Source of the DNA: Ampelocalamus luodianensis
Lineage: Eukaryota > Streptophyta > Magnoliopsida > Poales > Poaceae
Assembly (NCBI GenBank): GCA_036346255.1
Contig: CM070636.1
Span: forward strand, 24,063,539 to 24,127,538
Length of the DNA stretch: 64,000 bases
Reading direction: 5' to 3'
Every line of letters starts with the position of its first letter. Within the stretch, counting starts at the first letter, position 1. Both the position numbers and the translations under genes were made by a program. Of this stretch, positions 54,415 to 64,000 are shown piece after piece. Below the pieces are notes generated by a model. That model saw only the letters and a program-made list of their open reading frames with translations. It did no database searches and was not told where the DNA came from.

Positions 54415-55800
54415 AGTTGCTGTCATGTTATAGGTTCGGGTGATTTGCATATGGCGATATGTAAATCGGTATGATCGATGCGATCGATTGTATAGTTCTG
54501 GTAATGGATTGATCTGGTTTCCGTGATCATGCTGCTAAGGTCATGAAACAACATACCCCTACCGGTCGGATTCGCCATCGGGGTAGACAGTGACACGTAA
54601 AATCGGTTGCGGAATGCGAAGACCAATATGATTGGTCGAATCGGAACCTAGATTAATAATCGATGTACCGTGATCGTGCGATCGGGATCCATGAGCCGAG
54701 AGTTGTCTTGGTTCTCAAACCACGACATGCTGCACGCGAAGATCACTACAAATTAGTCGAATCGGAACAATAGTCGATTTGTGGTAAATATGATTTGCCG
54801 ATCAAAATCCTAAGTAAAAATTGCATAGATTGGATCTGTTTTTCACGAATCAAGATCTGCGAGGCGCTACCCTTGAACCCGATGAGGGAACCTCGACCCC
54901 TGATCCGGTAGATTGCGATTCTATGCATAACTTGTTTTTGCAGGATGTATGTGACCAGTATGGCCTAATGTGTATGTGATGCATGTTTGTAATATTTTCA
55001 TGGCCTGCGTGTCATGGGTTTGGCAACACGGCTGGAGCCATTGTGTTGTCAAAGTATTGTATTAACGGCCTGCGTGCCGACTTGTGATGATTCCTAGTAT
55101 CCATGTATTTTATTACTAGCTGTTATGAGTAATAGCTTATAGTAGTACTCGGAGGACACATCACTTGGAGGGATGGCACACATGAACCATGGAGATGGAG
55201 ATCATCATGGTGGGCAGATTCTATGGCGATGGAGATCACCATGAGAAAATAGGCCATACTGAGTCACAACTGTGTGAATGCTATTCCTGTTGTTTTACTC
55301 CTATGCATGTTTGAATGGTAGAAGTATAGCGATCCCTCACAAAATGTTAAGTTAAACATATGCCCTCCCAATTAAACTTTGCACCATCCCATGTCTTGTA
55401 AATTGATGGTGGGTCTATAAAATTAGGGCACCATCAACTTTCCTTGACTAGATGGGTTTTGTATCGGATACTTACATGCATAAGGATTGGTGAACTTAAC
55501 AAGGTTATCATAAAGGTTATGGGCCTTGGGGCATTAAGGTTGGGCGCGGGGCATAGAGATGTCACCCAACAACAAGAGTCATATAGAGATATGATTAGTA
55601 AGGTGTTGCTTACGAATTACCTTGTCTCTAGCGGTGATGCAAAAGCTCACTAGTAGACTCGTTAATTGCGGATCTTGAATCGCTAAGAATCAATAGAGGA
55701 TGTTGATTTTAGTGGAGTACATTCTATTAAATTTGTTTAATCTGATTTACTCTATCATGGTTTTATTTGGCTTAGTATTTTGCATTTCCTATTGTAGATC
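54415..55800 (+). other. Leader of the copia element
   Basis: Non-coding 1.4 kb between the primer-binding site and gag. It holds the segment 55336-55429 that was copied into the junction at 49226. No other feature seen. Confidence 0.7.
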
Positions 55801-56640
55801 AATGGCATCTAGCAACCACGCACACTCTTTTGCTTTGCGATCGATTCTTGAGAAAGAAAAATTAAATAGAACAAACTATTGATTGGTCAGTAACTGAAAT
55901 TGTTCTCGGGGTAGATAAAAGGAAAACGTTCGACACCCCAATCCCGTAAGAACACGCTAACAATGCGCTGCTTCTTTGTTAAAAATGCCTACAAGAAAGC
56001 ATGTGATGACTCTCTTGAGATTACTGTCTTATGCTTGCATGCATGGAACGACCTTCAAAAGCGGTTTGAGGATCGAAGCGTATGATATGATCATAGCGCT
56101 TAGGACATGTTCTAGACACGGGCCGGGGTGAGCGGTTCAATGTCTCTAAGGCTTTTACGGAATGCAAGTTAACGAAGGTGCACCGTAGGCCCACATGTGA
56201 TCAAAATGGTTGGTTCTGATCGGACTTTGGATAAACTTGGTTTTCCAATTGGCCAAGAGTTGGCAACGATTTCATTTAGCGTCTCTTCCACCTAGCTATG
56301 GACATTTCATTTGAACTACCATATGCATGGGGCGGATAAGGGCCTTAATGAGCTTTGTGGAATGCTCAAACAGCAGAGAGTGACATTAAGAAGTGTGCAG
56401 GGCCTAACCATGTGATGGCTGTGCAGAACAAGTCTAGCTTAAGGAAAAAGGGTAAGAAGCCATGGCCAAAGAATAAGGGCAAGGTTAAAGATATGATCTC
56501 GAAGCCAACGCCTAAGCTTAATGCTGGACCTGGAGCTGAGACAGTATGCTTCTATTGTAAAGAAACTGGCCACTGGAAGAGAAACTACAAGAAGTACATG
56601 GATTCCGATGAATGCAAGAAGAAGGCTGGAAGTAAGACTT
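55801..56640 (+). pseudogene. Gag of the copia element
   Basis: Starts ATG 55801 (MASSNHAHSFALRSILEKEK) with a stop after 26 codons (TGA near 55879), then pieces in other frames (NAYKKACDDSLE near 55988) and the C-terminal part from 56355 with KGKKPWPKNKGKVKD. The zinc knuckle reads CFYCKETGHWKRNY, the last Cys replaced by Tyr. RNA-packaging protein in intact relatives; dead here. Confidence 0.8.
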
Positions 56641-57842
56641 CCACCCATGGTACACTTGTCATAAATGTTTTAGACATTTTTCTCGCTGATTCTCCTATTA
56701 ACTCTTGGGTATTTGATACCGGATCAGTTGCTCACATTTGCAACTCGATGCAGGGGCTAATAAGAAGTAGAGGAGTCGCAAGAGGTGAAGTTGATTTTCG
56801 CGTCGGAAATAAAGCAAGGGTTGCTGCGTTGACCGTCGGCACCATGCAACTTCAGCTTCCTTCAAGATTTATTATGGAATTGAATAATTGTTATTATGTT
56901 CCTAGTATGAGTCGAAACATTTTTTCCCCTCATGTTTGATGAGAGATGGTTATTCATTTGCAAGTAAAGACAATGGTTGTTTGATTTATAAAAATGGAAT
57001 GTTTATGGCTTTTGCACCCATTGTGAATGGGTTATTTATTTTAAATCTTGATGATGCGCCTATCTTTAACATAAATACTAAAAGACTTCGACCTAATGAT
57101 TTGAATCCCACCTATGTTTGGCATTGTCGTTTGGGTCACATAAGTGAAAAGCGCATGAAGAAGCTCCATGCTGATGGTCTTCTAACTTTGTTTGATTTTG
57201 AATCATACGAGACATGTGAAGCTTGTTTGCTTGGTAAGATGACCAAATCACCTTTCAAAGGTTCTTTTGAGAGGGCGTCACACTTGGTAGAAATCATACA
57301 TACTGATGTATGTGGACAAATGAGCACGACTGCTAGAGGTGGATTTCATTACTTCATAACTTTCACTGATGATTTTAGTAGATATGGCTATGTCTACTTA
57401 ATGAAGCATAAGTCTGAAACTTTTGAAAAGTTCAAAGAGTTCCAGAATGAAGTTGAAAATCAACGTGACAAGAAAATTAAGGCTCTGCGATCTGATCGTG
57501 GTGGCGAGTATTTGAGTCATGAATTTAGCAATCATCTGAAGAGTTGCGGAATTGTTCCACAGCTAACACCGCCCAGAACGCCTCAAAGAAACGGGGTATC
57601 CGAGGCGTGTCGGACCTTGTTGGACATGGTTCGATCGATGATGAGCGATCAGTTTACCATTATCCTTTTGGGGTTACGCTCTAGAAACGGCAGCTTTCAC
57701 ACTTAATAGGTACCGTCTAAATCCGTAGTTAAGACACCATATGAGATATGGGTAGGAAGAGTCACGGTTGTCTTTTCTAAAGATTTGGGGATGTGAGGCG
57801 TTTGCTAGCGACTCTGATCGAACAAGCTCACACCCAAGTCGG
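56641..57842 (+). pseudogene. Protease and integrase of the copia element
   Basis: Protease motif WVFDTGSVAHICNS (near 56709; DTG intact). Frame break at 56936. Integrase from there: WHCRLGHISEKRMKKL, CEACLLGKMTKSPF (zinc region), IIHTDVCGQM and FTDDFSRYGYVYL (first catalytic Asp region), RSDRGGEYLSHEF (second), then decay after 57600. Order PR-IN-RT is diagnostic for copia. Confidence 0.88.
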
Positions 57843-58974
57843 ATAAATGCATTTTCGTGGGATATCCGAAGGAAACCTTTGGATATTACTTCTACAACCG
57901 ACTAGAGGGCAAAGTGTTTGTCGCTCGAAGTGGTGTTTTCCTAGAGAACCAATCGGGGAAGACTCGACGAATGATGCCCATGTGGCAGAACAAGTTGAGG
58001 AACCCATGGCAAACGAAGCACCACCACCACGAAGGTCGAAAAGGGTCCGCAATGCGCGAGATATGTTATTGTTAGACAATGATGAGCCTATGACCTATGC
58101 GGAAGCAATGATGGACCCAGACTCTGAGAAATAGCATAGTGCCATGAGATCCGAGATAGCATCCATGGGAGACAATCAAGTTTGGAATTTGGTGGACCCG
58201 CCTGATGGTGTTAAAACCATAGAGTGCAAATGGATCTATAAAAGGAAGATTGATATGGATGGAAATGTTCATATCCATAAAGCTCGACTTGTCGCAAAAG
58301 GTTATTGGTAAGTTCAAGGAGTTGACAACGATGAGACTTTCTCGCCTGTGGCGATGCTTAAATCAATACAGATCATTCTAGCTATTGCTGCATATTTCGA
58401 CTATGAGATATGGCACATGGATGTCAAAACGGCTTTCCTTAATGAAAATTTAACCGAGGATGTGTATATGATACAGCCCGAGGGTTTTGTCGATCCAAAC
58501 AATGCTAGAAAAGTATGCAAACTTCAAAAATCCATTTATGGATTGAAGCAAGCATCTCGGAGTTGGAACATTCGTTTTGATGAAGTGGTCAAAGGGTTTG
58601 ACTTCATCAAAAATGAAGAAGAATCTTATGTTTACAAGAAGACAAGTGGGAGCTCACTCGTATTTCTAATATTATATGTAGATGACATATTACTGATTGG
58701 AAATGATATTCCTATGCTCGAGTCCGTTAAGACCTCACTGAAAAATAGTTTCTCAATGAAGGACTTAGGGAAGCGGCATATATTTTGGGTATTAAGATCT
58801 ATAGAGATAGATCAAAAGGCTAATAGGATTAAGCCGAGTACTTACATTGACAAAGTGTTGAAACGGTTCAACATGGAGGAGGCAAAGAAAGGGTTCTTGC
58901 CCATGTCTCATGGCATAAATCTTGGCAAGACTCGGTATCCTTCGACAAGCGATGAGCGATATCGCTTTGAGTAA
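57843..58974 (+). pseudogene. Reverse transcriptase of the copia element
   Basis: Pieces at 57847-58134 (linker with PPPRRSKRVRNARD), then VWNLVDPPDGVKTIECKWIYKRK near 58175, then 58348-58974 with HMDVKTAFLNENL, SIYGLKQASRSWN and the intact active-site motif LYVDDILLIGND. Frame breaks before 58348 and after 58974. Confidence 0.88.
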
Positions 58975-59068
58975 GATTCCATATGCTTGGCCATTAGATC
59001 TATCATGTATGCTATGATATGTACTCGCCAGATGTTTCCTATGCTCTAAGTGTTCTGGCGAGATACCG

Positions 59069-59569
59069 GTGATCGGTGAGAGTCATCGGGACGTGGTTAA
59101 AAACATCCTCAAGTATTTGAGAAGAACTAAGGATGTGTTCCTAGTCTACGGAGGTGAGGAAGAGCTCGTTGTAAATGGTTTCACCGATGCAAGCTTCCAA
59201 ACCGACAAAGATGATTACAAATCGCAATCGGGTTTTGTGTTCCTTTTGAACAGTGGTGCGGTAAGTTGGAAGAGTTCCAAGCAGGAGACTGTTGCTAACT
59301 CTACAACGGAGGCCGAGTACATTGCGGCTTCAGGCGGCAAAGGAAGGTGTTTGGATAAGGAAGTTCATAAGCCCGAACTAGGTGTGGTTCCTAGTGCGTG
59401 CGATCCTCGGATCTTTCTTTGTGATAACAGTGGGGCCATTACGCAAGCCAAGGAGCTGAGGAATCACCAAAAGAACAAACACATACTGCGGCGGTTTCAT
59501 CTCATTCGAGAGATCCTTAATCGAGGAGATTTAAAGATATGCAAAATACACACGGATTTGAATATTTGA
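59069..59569 (+). pseudogene. RNase H of the copia element
   Basis: HRDVVKNILKYLRRTKD, then VNGFTDASFQTDKDDYKSQSG (first Asp), SSKQETVANSTTEAEYIAAS (Glu region) and LCDNSGAITQAKE (third acidic site). The block from about residue 90 has lost several conserved residues (GGKGRCLDKE). Stop TGA 59567-59569 lies soon before the 3' LTR. Confidence 0.85.
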
Positions 59570-59668
59570 GATCCTTTGTGAAGCCTCTCCACACCCTAAG
59601 CATGAGGCGCACACAAGAGCTATGGGTATTAGATATCTTCTAGGTTGACTCTAGTGCAAGTGGGAGAC

Positions 59669-60999
59669 TGTTGGAGATATGCCCTAGAGGCAATTATATT
59701 GATGATGATATTTCGTTGTATCCATGATTTAATAAATGTTCCTTGAATATTGCCTTTGTGTTGATTAACAAGTATGTGACTTGTTTGTGAAACTCTTTAC
59801 TTGTATGGTTATTCTAAAGTTGTCCCTAGTCGGAGTTCATGTGAGGACACACGTGAATGATGGATTAGCACATGTATCGGTTGATGACCATGTTTCACAG
59901 GTCATGGACATGGAGATGTCAAACCAATAATGTGGACACATGTTTAGAACATGGGGTTGGACCGACCCAACATGAGACATAGAAATTATACTTATGGTTC
60001 TCTCTACACAATGTGTACGCCTTGTCCTTAGACACGAGATTGTCGCATGTACTTGAGATGTGAATCGACCTACTTAGGGGCTATCAAGCGCTACTCGTGG
60101 CGGGTAGTTATAAAGGTAGCTTTCGGGTTTGTCATGAAGCATCTTTGCGAGGCATGGTCGATCGAGATGGGATTTGCCCTCTCTACACGAGAGAGATATC
60201 TCTAGGCCTCGAGTGATCGGATCCGAAATGCATGGCCATGCTACTTAAGGTTAAGAGTTAACCTAGTAAGGGATTCCGGATCACAGGATCGAGAAAGAGT
60301 GGTCAGCTTGGAGCTCGACCGAATATCGTGAGGCAAAGGGATTGACATGTACATAACGTTGTGATGGTTCGTTCGATATGATCTTTACGTGCGTTTAGGA
60401 GTTGGCACATCTTGCTAGAGGCCGCTACCAACTATTGACCAAGTATGTATACTTGCGTCATGTCTAAACATACGTGAACCTATAGGGTCACACACTTAAG
60501 GGGTTGAAGCCTAATTCGGATTGGATCCGAATTAGACTGGGCATTGAGTCCTAATGGGCTTCTATTCGTAGAAGCCCATTATAAGGACGTCTATAAAAGG
60601 AGGGCAGGGGCGCACTGGTTTATTGATGAGTTTTTTTGTGACACCCTCAAACCCTGGCTGCCACCCCTCCCACGCCCTAGTCGCTCGCGCGGATCTAGTA
60701 GTCCGGCGTGCGTCGCTTCCTCCCGTACGTGTGGATACCTTTGAAGGCGCTGCATCTGTGGCGTTGGGACGAACCGCAAAGAGGAGTGCGTGGGACGCCA
60801 CGATGAGGACAAGGAAGTAGTACGACTACTCTGCCCCAACGTGCTACATCAACTTAGTACGACTACATTGCCCCGACGTGCCGCAACAACTTCCGCACCT
60901 ACGCGTCAAGTGGTAAGACCGTGATCTATAACTGCAGTGATCTTGGTTTACAGGTAGAATTTTTAATTTGCGCTAGTGTACTCTACCCGTAGCCCTACA
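59669..60999 (+). mobile_element. 3' LTR of the copia element (complete)
   Basis: 1331 bp. Its TATA (TCTATAAAAGG, 60589-60599) is within the part missing from the left LTR, so only this copy keeps the promoter. It supplies the reference for the 370 bp lost at 49226. Confidence 0.92.
60589..60599 (+). promoter_or_regulatory. TATA box of the copia LTR
   Basis: TCTATAAAAGG followed by AGGGCAGGG. The left, 5' LTR copy of this box was deleted, so the element has no normal promoter. Confidence 0.6.
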
Positions 61000-62002
61000 G
61001 AAACGGCGTGGAGACGTGGCGGAAACTGGCGTGGTCTCATGCGCACGACGCGGGGAGTGCGGGGAGGTTAGAGCTGGCCGTTAGCGAAGCTCGGGTGTGT
61101 GTGAAAATGGCAGTCGTGGGGCTCGTCCGCGCAAAGAAGAAGGCGAGGAGGAAGAAAGAGCATGGGCCGTTGGATTTCGATCCAATGGTCACGATCATTA
61201 GCGGTGACGTGGGAGGAAATAGAACGGGATGCATGTGCGGCTCGTTGGATTTAATCCAACGGTCGGGGCTTGATGGGGAAAGTGAAACATAGGCTAACTC
61301 CTGGCCGTAGGATTTTGATCGGAGGGTTCATATTGATTGAGACGTTCGGGCCTCCCGAAGACTCAACGAATCGTAGCCGTTCATTTTAGATCTAATGGCT
61401 CACAATGATTGGGATGTTCGGGCTTCCGACGGGGTACCGAGATCTGGCCGTTGGTTTTTGATCAGAAGGATCGCGTGGATTGTGACGTTTGGGCCTCCCA
61501 AAAGCATAACAAGATCTGGCCATTGATGTTTTATCTAACGGCCAAGATTTCGCTAGGTGAAGAGAGTAAAAGAGGGTGCGGGCGTGGGCGTGGGATGTTG
61601 ATCCAACAGTTGGCAAGGGTTGGGGTGCGTGTGTGCGGGCGGTGTGGGCCAGTGCGGGCCGCGCGCGAGAGGAGGTTTGGGCCGGAGGTTTGGGTTTCAG
61701 CCCAAATTGAGTTTTTTAGTTTTAAATTCCTTTTCCATTTAAATTAATACTGTTAATTCATTTAAACTTTAGAAAATAGCAAAATAATTCCAAAAATTAT
61801 GGAAAAATTCACAGAAATTCCCATACTCATTTTGGACTTAATAAAATTATTTCCAACTTTATGTTGGCTTTTAATTTTGCAAATAAATTTGTTTTGACTT
61901 TAAAATAATTATAAAAAGCTTTTAAAAATTCCAGAAAATTCCACAAAAATATATAAATTTTAATTTCTACTGAAATTTAAAAATTGGGCTGTTACAGCCA
62001 AC

Positions 62003-63180
62003 CCTATAATGGTTAGAAAGTCGAATGGCAAATGACGTATGTGCGTAGACTTTACTGATCTTAATAAAGCTTGTCCAAAAGATGATTTCCCTTTACCTCG
62101 CATCGATCAGTTGGTTGACTCTATTGCAGGATGTGAAATGTTAAGTTTTCTGGATGCATACTCTGGTTACCACCAGATCAATATGTGTCGACAAAATGAA
62201 GAGAAGACCGTATTCATTACACCATTTAGAATATTTTGCTATGTCAAAATGTCATTCGGTTTAAAGAATGCTGGAGCTTCTTTTCAGCGTTTGATGCAAA
62301 TGACTTTTACTCCTCAACTAGGTCGAAACCTAGAGGCCTACGTTGATGATCTAGTCGTAAAAAGAAGCAAACGGCTCAATCACATCACAGACTTGTAGGA
62401 AACATTCGACAACCTCAGAAAATACCACTTGAAGCTTAATCCCGAGAAGTGTGTGCTCGGGGTTTCTTCAAGAAAATTGCTTGGATTCTTGGTCTCTGCA
62501 CGAGGAATCGAAGCAAATCCTAAAAAGATAAAGGCCATCATCCAGATGCGCCCCCTGACCATGAAAAAAGACGTCCATAAACTCACAGGATGCATGGCGG
62601 CATTAAGTCGTTTCATCGCATGTCTGAGAGAGGAAGGACTGCCTTTCTTCAAACATCCAAGGAAACATGATGGCTTCGAGTGGTCAGAAGAGGCTAACGT
62701 GGCCTTTGAGGAGGTCAAGAGGTATCTTACAAGTGCTTCTGTTCTGGTTTCTCCGAAACCAGGAGAGACGCTTTTAATTTATCTAGCTGCCACGCCATAG
62801 GCAGTAAGCGTAGTACTGGTCGTAGAACGTGAGAACGTACAACGACCAGTTTACTACGTTAGCGAAGTTTTACACGGGCCTAAGGAGTGTTACCCTCAGG
62901 TTCAAAAACTTTTATATGCCCTCCTCATGTCTTCGAGGAAACTGCGGTATTATTTTTGGTTGCACAAACTAGCTGTGCCGTCTGAGTTTCCCTTGAGAGC
63001 GATCCTCCATAATAGGAAAACAGCAGGATGTAAGGCAAAATGGTCAGTCGAACATGGGGAGTTCGACATCCATTTCGTGTCCCGAACGGCCATTAAATCC
63101 CAGATCTTAGTAGACTTTGTCGCCGATGGACAAATCTTGAACCTGTTCAGGATCCCCAGTACGATTCCCACAACCAGTGG
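62003..63180 (+). pseudogene. Reverse transcriptase and RNase H of the Tat element
   Basis: Starts in VRKSNGK, then TGA near 62028 (expected Trp), then VDFTDLNKACPKDDFPLPRI, MSFGLKNAGASFQRLM, active site AYVDDLVVK (intact), TAG 62396-62398 (expected Gln), VLGVSSRKLLGFLVS, LTGCMAALSRFIA, TAG 62798-62800 (expected Gln), then RNase H with YVSEVLHGPKECYP and FDIHFVSRTAIKSQILVDFVAD, after which one frameshift is needed. Confidence 0.88.
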
Positions 63181-63183
63181 ACG

Positions 63184-63735
63184 ATGTACTTTGACGGGTC
63201 ACTTACTATAAGTGGCTCAGGGGCTGGGGTGGTCCTGGAATCTCCTACCGGAGAGATCTTAAAGTATGCCATACAATTAAACTTTCAGGCTACTAACAAC
63301 GTGGCAGAATACGAAGGTTTGCTAGCTGGCATACGAGCCGGAAAAGCGCTCTCGATTCGTCGACTACTCATGAAAGGAGACTCTCAACTAGTCGTGAATC
63401 AAGTCGGAAAAGAGTACCAGTGCTCTAATCCAACTATGTCTCGGTACATAACGGAAGTTCGAAAGTTGGAAAAGCATTTTTTGGGCTTTAAGGTACAATT
63501 TATCCCTCGAAAGGATAATTTTCTCATAGACCAACTGGCTCGTCTAGCTTCTTCCCGATCCTTAGTACCAAAAGGAGTTTTTCTAGAGCAACTTCAGAAG
63601 CCGTCTCTAGTTGAAGGACTAGAGACGCCTCCTATCAAAACAACCTCTCTAGAATACGAAGATACCTGGATGACTCCCATCTACAAGTATCTTCAGACGG
63701 GTTCTGTACCCGACGACGATCTCGAAGCAGATCGA
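63184..63735 (+). CDS. Second RNase H (aRNH) of the Tat element, fragment of pol
   Basis: MYFDGSLTISGSGAGVV (first Asp), NNVAEYEGLLAGI (Glu), LLMKGDSQLVVNQV (Asp) and FIPRKDNFLIDQLARLAS (last acidic site) are all present. An extra archaeal-type RNase H after the retroviral one marks the Tat lineage (established). The frame is open from here into integrase, the best preserved part of this element. Confidence 0.85.
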
Positions 63736-63984
63736 CTATCCCGAAAGGCCAAAATGTACACTTTGGTCGAAGGTGTCCTTTATAAAAGAGGAACTCAAGG
63801 GGTGCTCATGCGATGTATTCTGCAGAGCGAAGGATTAAAAATCCTTCACGACATACACGGAGGCATCTGTGGGACTCATGCTTCTCACAGAACGCTGGTC
63901 GGTAAAACCTTTCGACAAGGTTTTTATTGGCCAACAGCCCTCTACGATGCCAGAGAGCTGGTTAAAAAATGTGTGCAATGTTAG
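63736..63984 (+). pseudogene. N-terminal integrase of the Tat element
   Basis: TLVEGVLYKRGTQG leads to a zinc finger with HGGICGTHASHRTL and VKKCVQC, followed immediately by TAG (63982-63984) where Gln is expected. The core is outside the window. Confidence 0.8.
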
Positions 63985-64000
63985 TTTCATAGCAGGCAAA

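Larger units (their letters stand above)
42797..60999 (+). mobile_element. Ty1/copia element inserted in the Tekay LTR
   Basis: Flanked by perfect GAAAC (42792-42796, 61000-61004). LTRs begin TGTTGGAGATATGC and end GTAGCCCTACA. The left LTR is in pieces 42797-43161, 48700 to about 49225 and 54348-54401. Primer-binding site 54403-54414 (TGGTATTAGAGC), internal domain 54402-59668, polypurine tract AAGTGGGAGAC (59658-59668), right LTR 59669-60999 (1331 bp). Internal protein order gag, protease, integrase, RT, RNase H is that of Ty1/copia. The sub-lineage is likely Tork/Angela-like but not certain. Confidence 0.92.
16436..61997 (-). mobile_element. Tekay-type Ty3/gypsy chromovirus, with large nested insertions in both LTRs
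   Basis: Flanked by perfect GCCAA duplications (16431-16435, 61998-62002). LTRs start TGTC(A/G)AAC(T/C)CGGGAGCG on the plus strand (16436, 34796) and end TTGTTACA or CTGTTACA (29300, 61997). The internal domain 29301-34795 (5.5 kb) reads on the minus strand: ORF0, gag, zinc knuckle, protease, RT, RNase H, integrase with a C-terminal chromodomain. The unnested LTR is about 3.6 kb. Left LTR: 16436-19142 plus 28934-29300. Right LTR: 34796-35231, about 41131-42796 and 61005-61997. The coding part has at least eight premature stops and a frameshift. Confidence 0.93.
34796..61997 (-). mobile_element. 5' LTR (right copy) of the Tekay element, with nested insertions
   Basis: Pieces 34796-35231, about 41131-42796 and 61005-61997. 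The first and last pieces match 16436-16876 and about 18500-19142/28934-29300 of the left LTR. About 505 bp equivalent to 16877-17383 was deleted with the right part of the truncated gypsy. It keeps about 550 bp (41946-42496) that the left LTR lost, rich in ACGTGG and CGGCG motifs. Confidence 0.85.
61998..64000 (+). mobile_element. Right half of the Tat-lineage element
   Basis: Resumes at the GCCAA duplication (61998-62002). Holds the rest of RT, RNase H, the extra RNase H and the start of integrase, and runs off the window. Confidence 0.9.

Noticed and set aside
62815..62850. Inverted repeat ACTGGTCGT ... ACGACCAGT in the Tat RNase H region, resembling the 12066 array
   Set aside because: It has an 18-nt spacer, lies in coding sequence and occurs once; a chance match is more likely than a link with the LTR array.

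Overview
This window is nested plant transposable-element DNA from end to end. I found no host gene, rRNA, tRNA or bacterial-type feature. The elements present (Ty3/gypsy chromovirus with chromodomain, Tat-type gypsy with a second RNase H, SIRE/Maximus-like and another Ty1/copia, and a CACTA DNA transposon with grass-type coding exons) point to a large grass (Poaceae) genome. The species cannot be named from the sequence.

Layout, outermost to innermost. Positions 1-11678: the 3' part of a SIRE/Maximus-like copia element, broken by an LTR fragment (4930-5995) that is itself split by a CACTA transposon (right end at 4929). Next to the CACTA exons lies another LTR (1-2117). The copia is also broken by two solo LTRs with perfect 5-bp target duplications (6174-6980, ACTCT; 7500-10297, GTTGT). 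Positions 12042-16435 and 61998-64000 are the two halves of one Tat-lineage gypsy element, split in its reverse transcriptase by a 45.6-kb insertion flanked by GCCAA. That insertion is a minus-strand Tekay-type chromovirus (16436-61997; internal domain 29301-34795) whose two LTRs have each been swollen by later insertions. Its left LTR holds a gag-only gypsy element (19143-28933), which holds a 4.4-kb solo LTR (23483-27899, CTAGG). Its right LTR holds a truncated gypsy (35232 to about 41130) and a copia element (42797-60999, GAAAC). The left LTR of that copia holds two 5-kb LTRs of one family in opposite orientation (43167-48694, CTGAG; about 49338-54347).

All coding regions are degenerate. 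Nearly every internal stop in the two large gypsy elements is one C-to-T or G-to-A transition from the expected codon, mostly CAG to TAG, as expected from deamination of methylated CHG sites. The RT active site of the Tekay element also carries an Asp-to-Gly change.

The most interesting signal is non-coding: LTRs of several families carry hairpin modules whose loops, linkers and positions are kept while the stem sequences change with pairing preserved. Examples are a six-hairpin array in the Tat LTR (12066-12236), a five- to six-hairpin array at 35825-36003 with a similar one at 1382-1528, and a single hairpin about 250-510 bp from the 3' end of at least seven LTRs. A separate 70-80 bp block of consecutive palindromes centred on CTATTCGAATAG occurs six times in otherwise different LTRs. 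Several of the imperfect pairs I checked become G-U pairs in the transcribed sense, which favours selection on RNA structure, though dimeric protein sites are an alternative.
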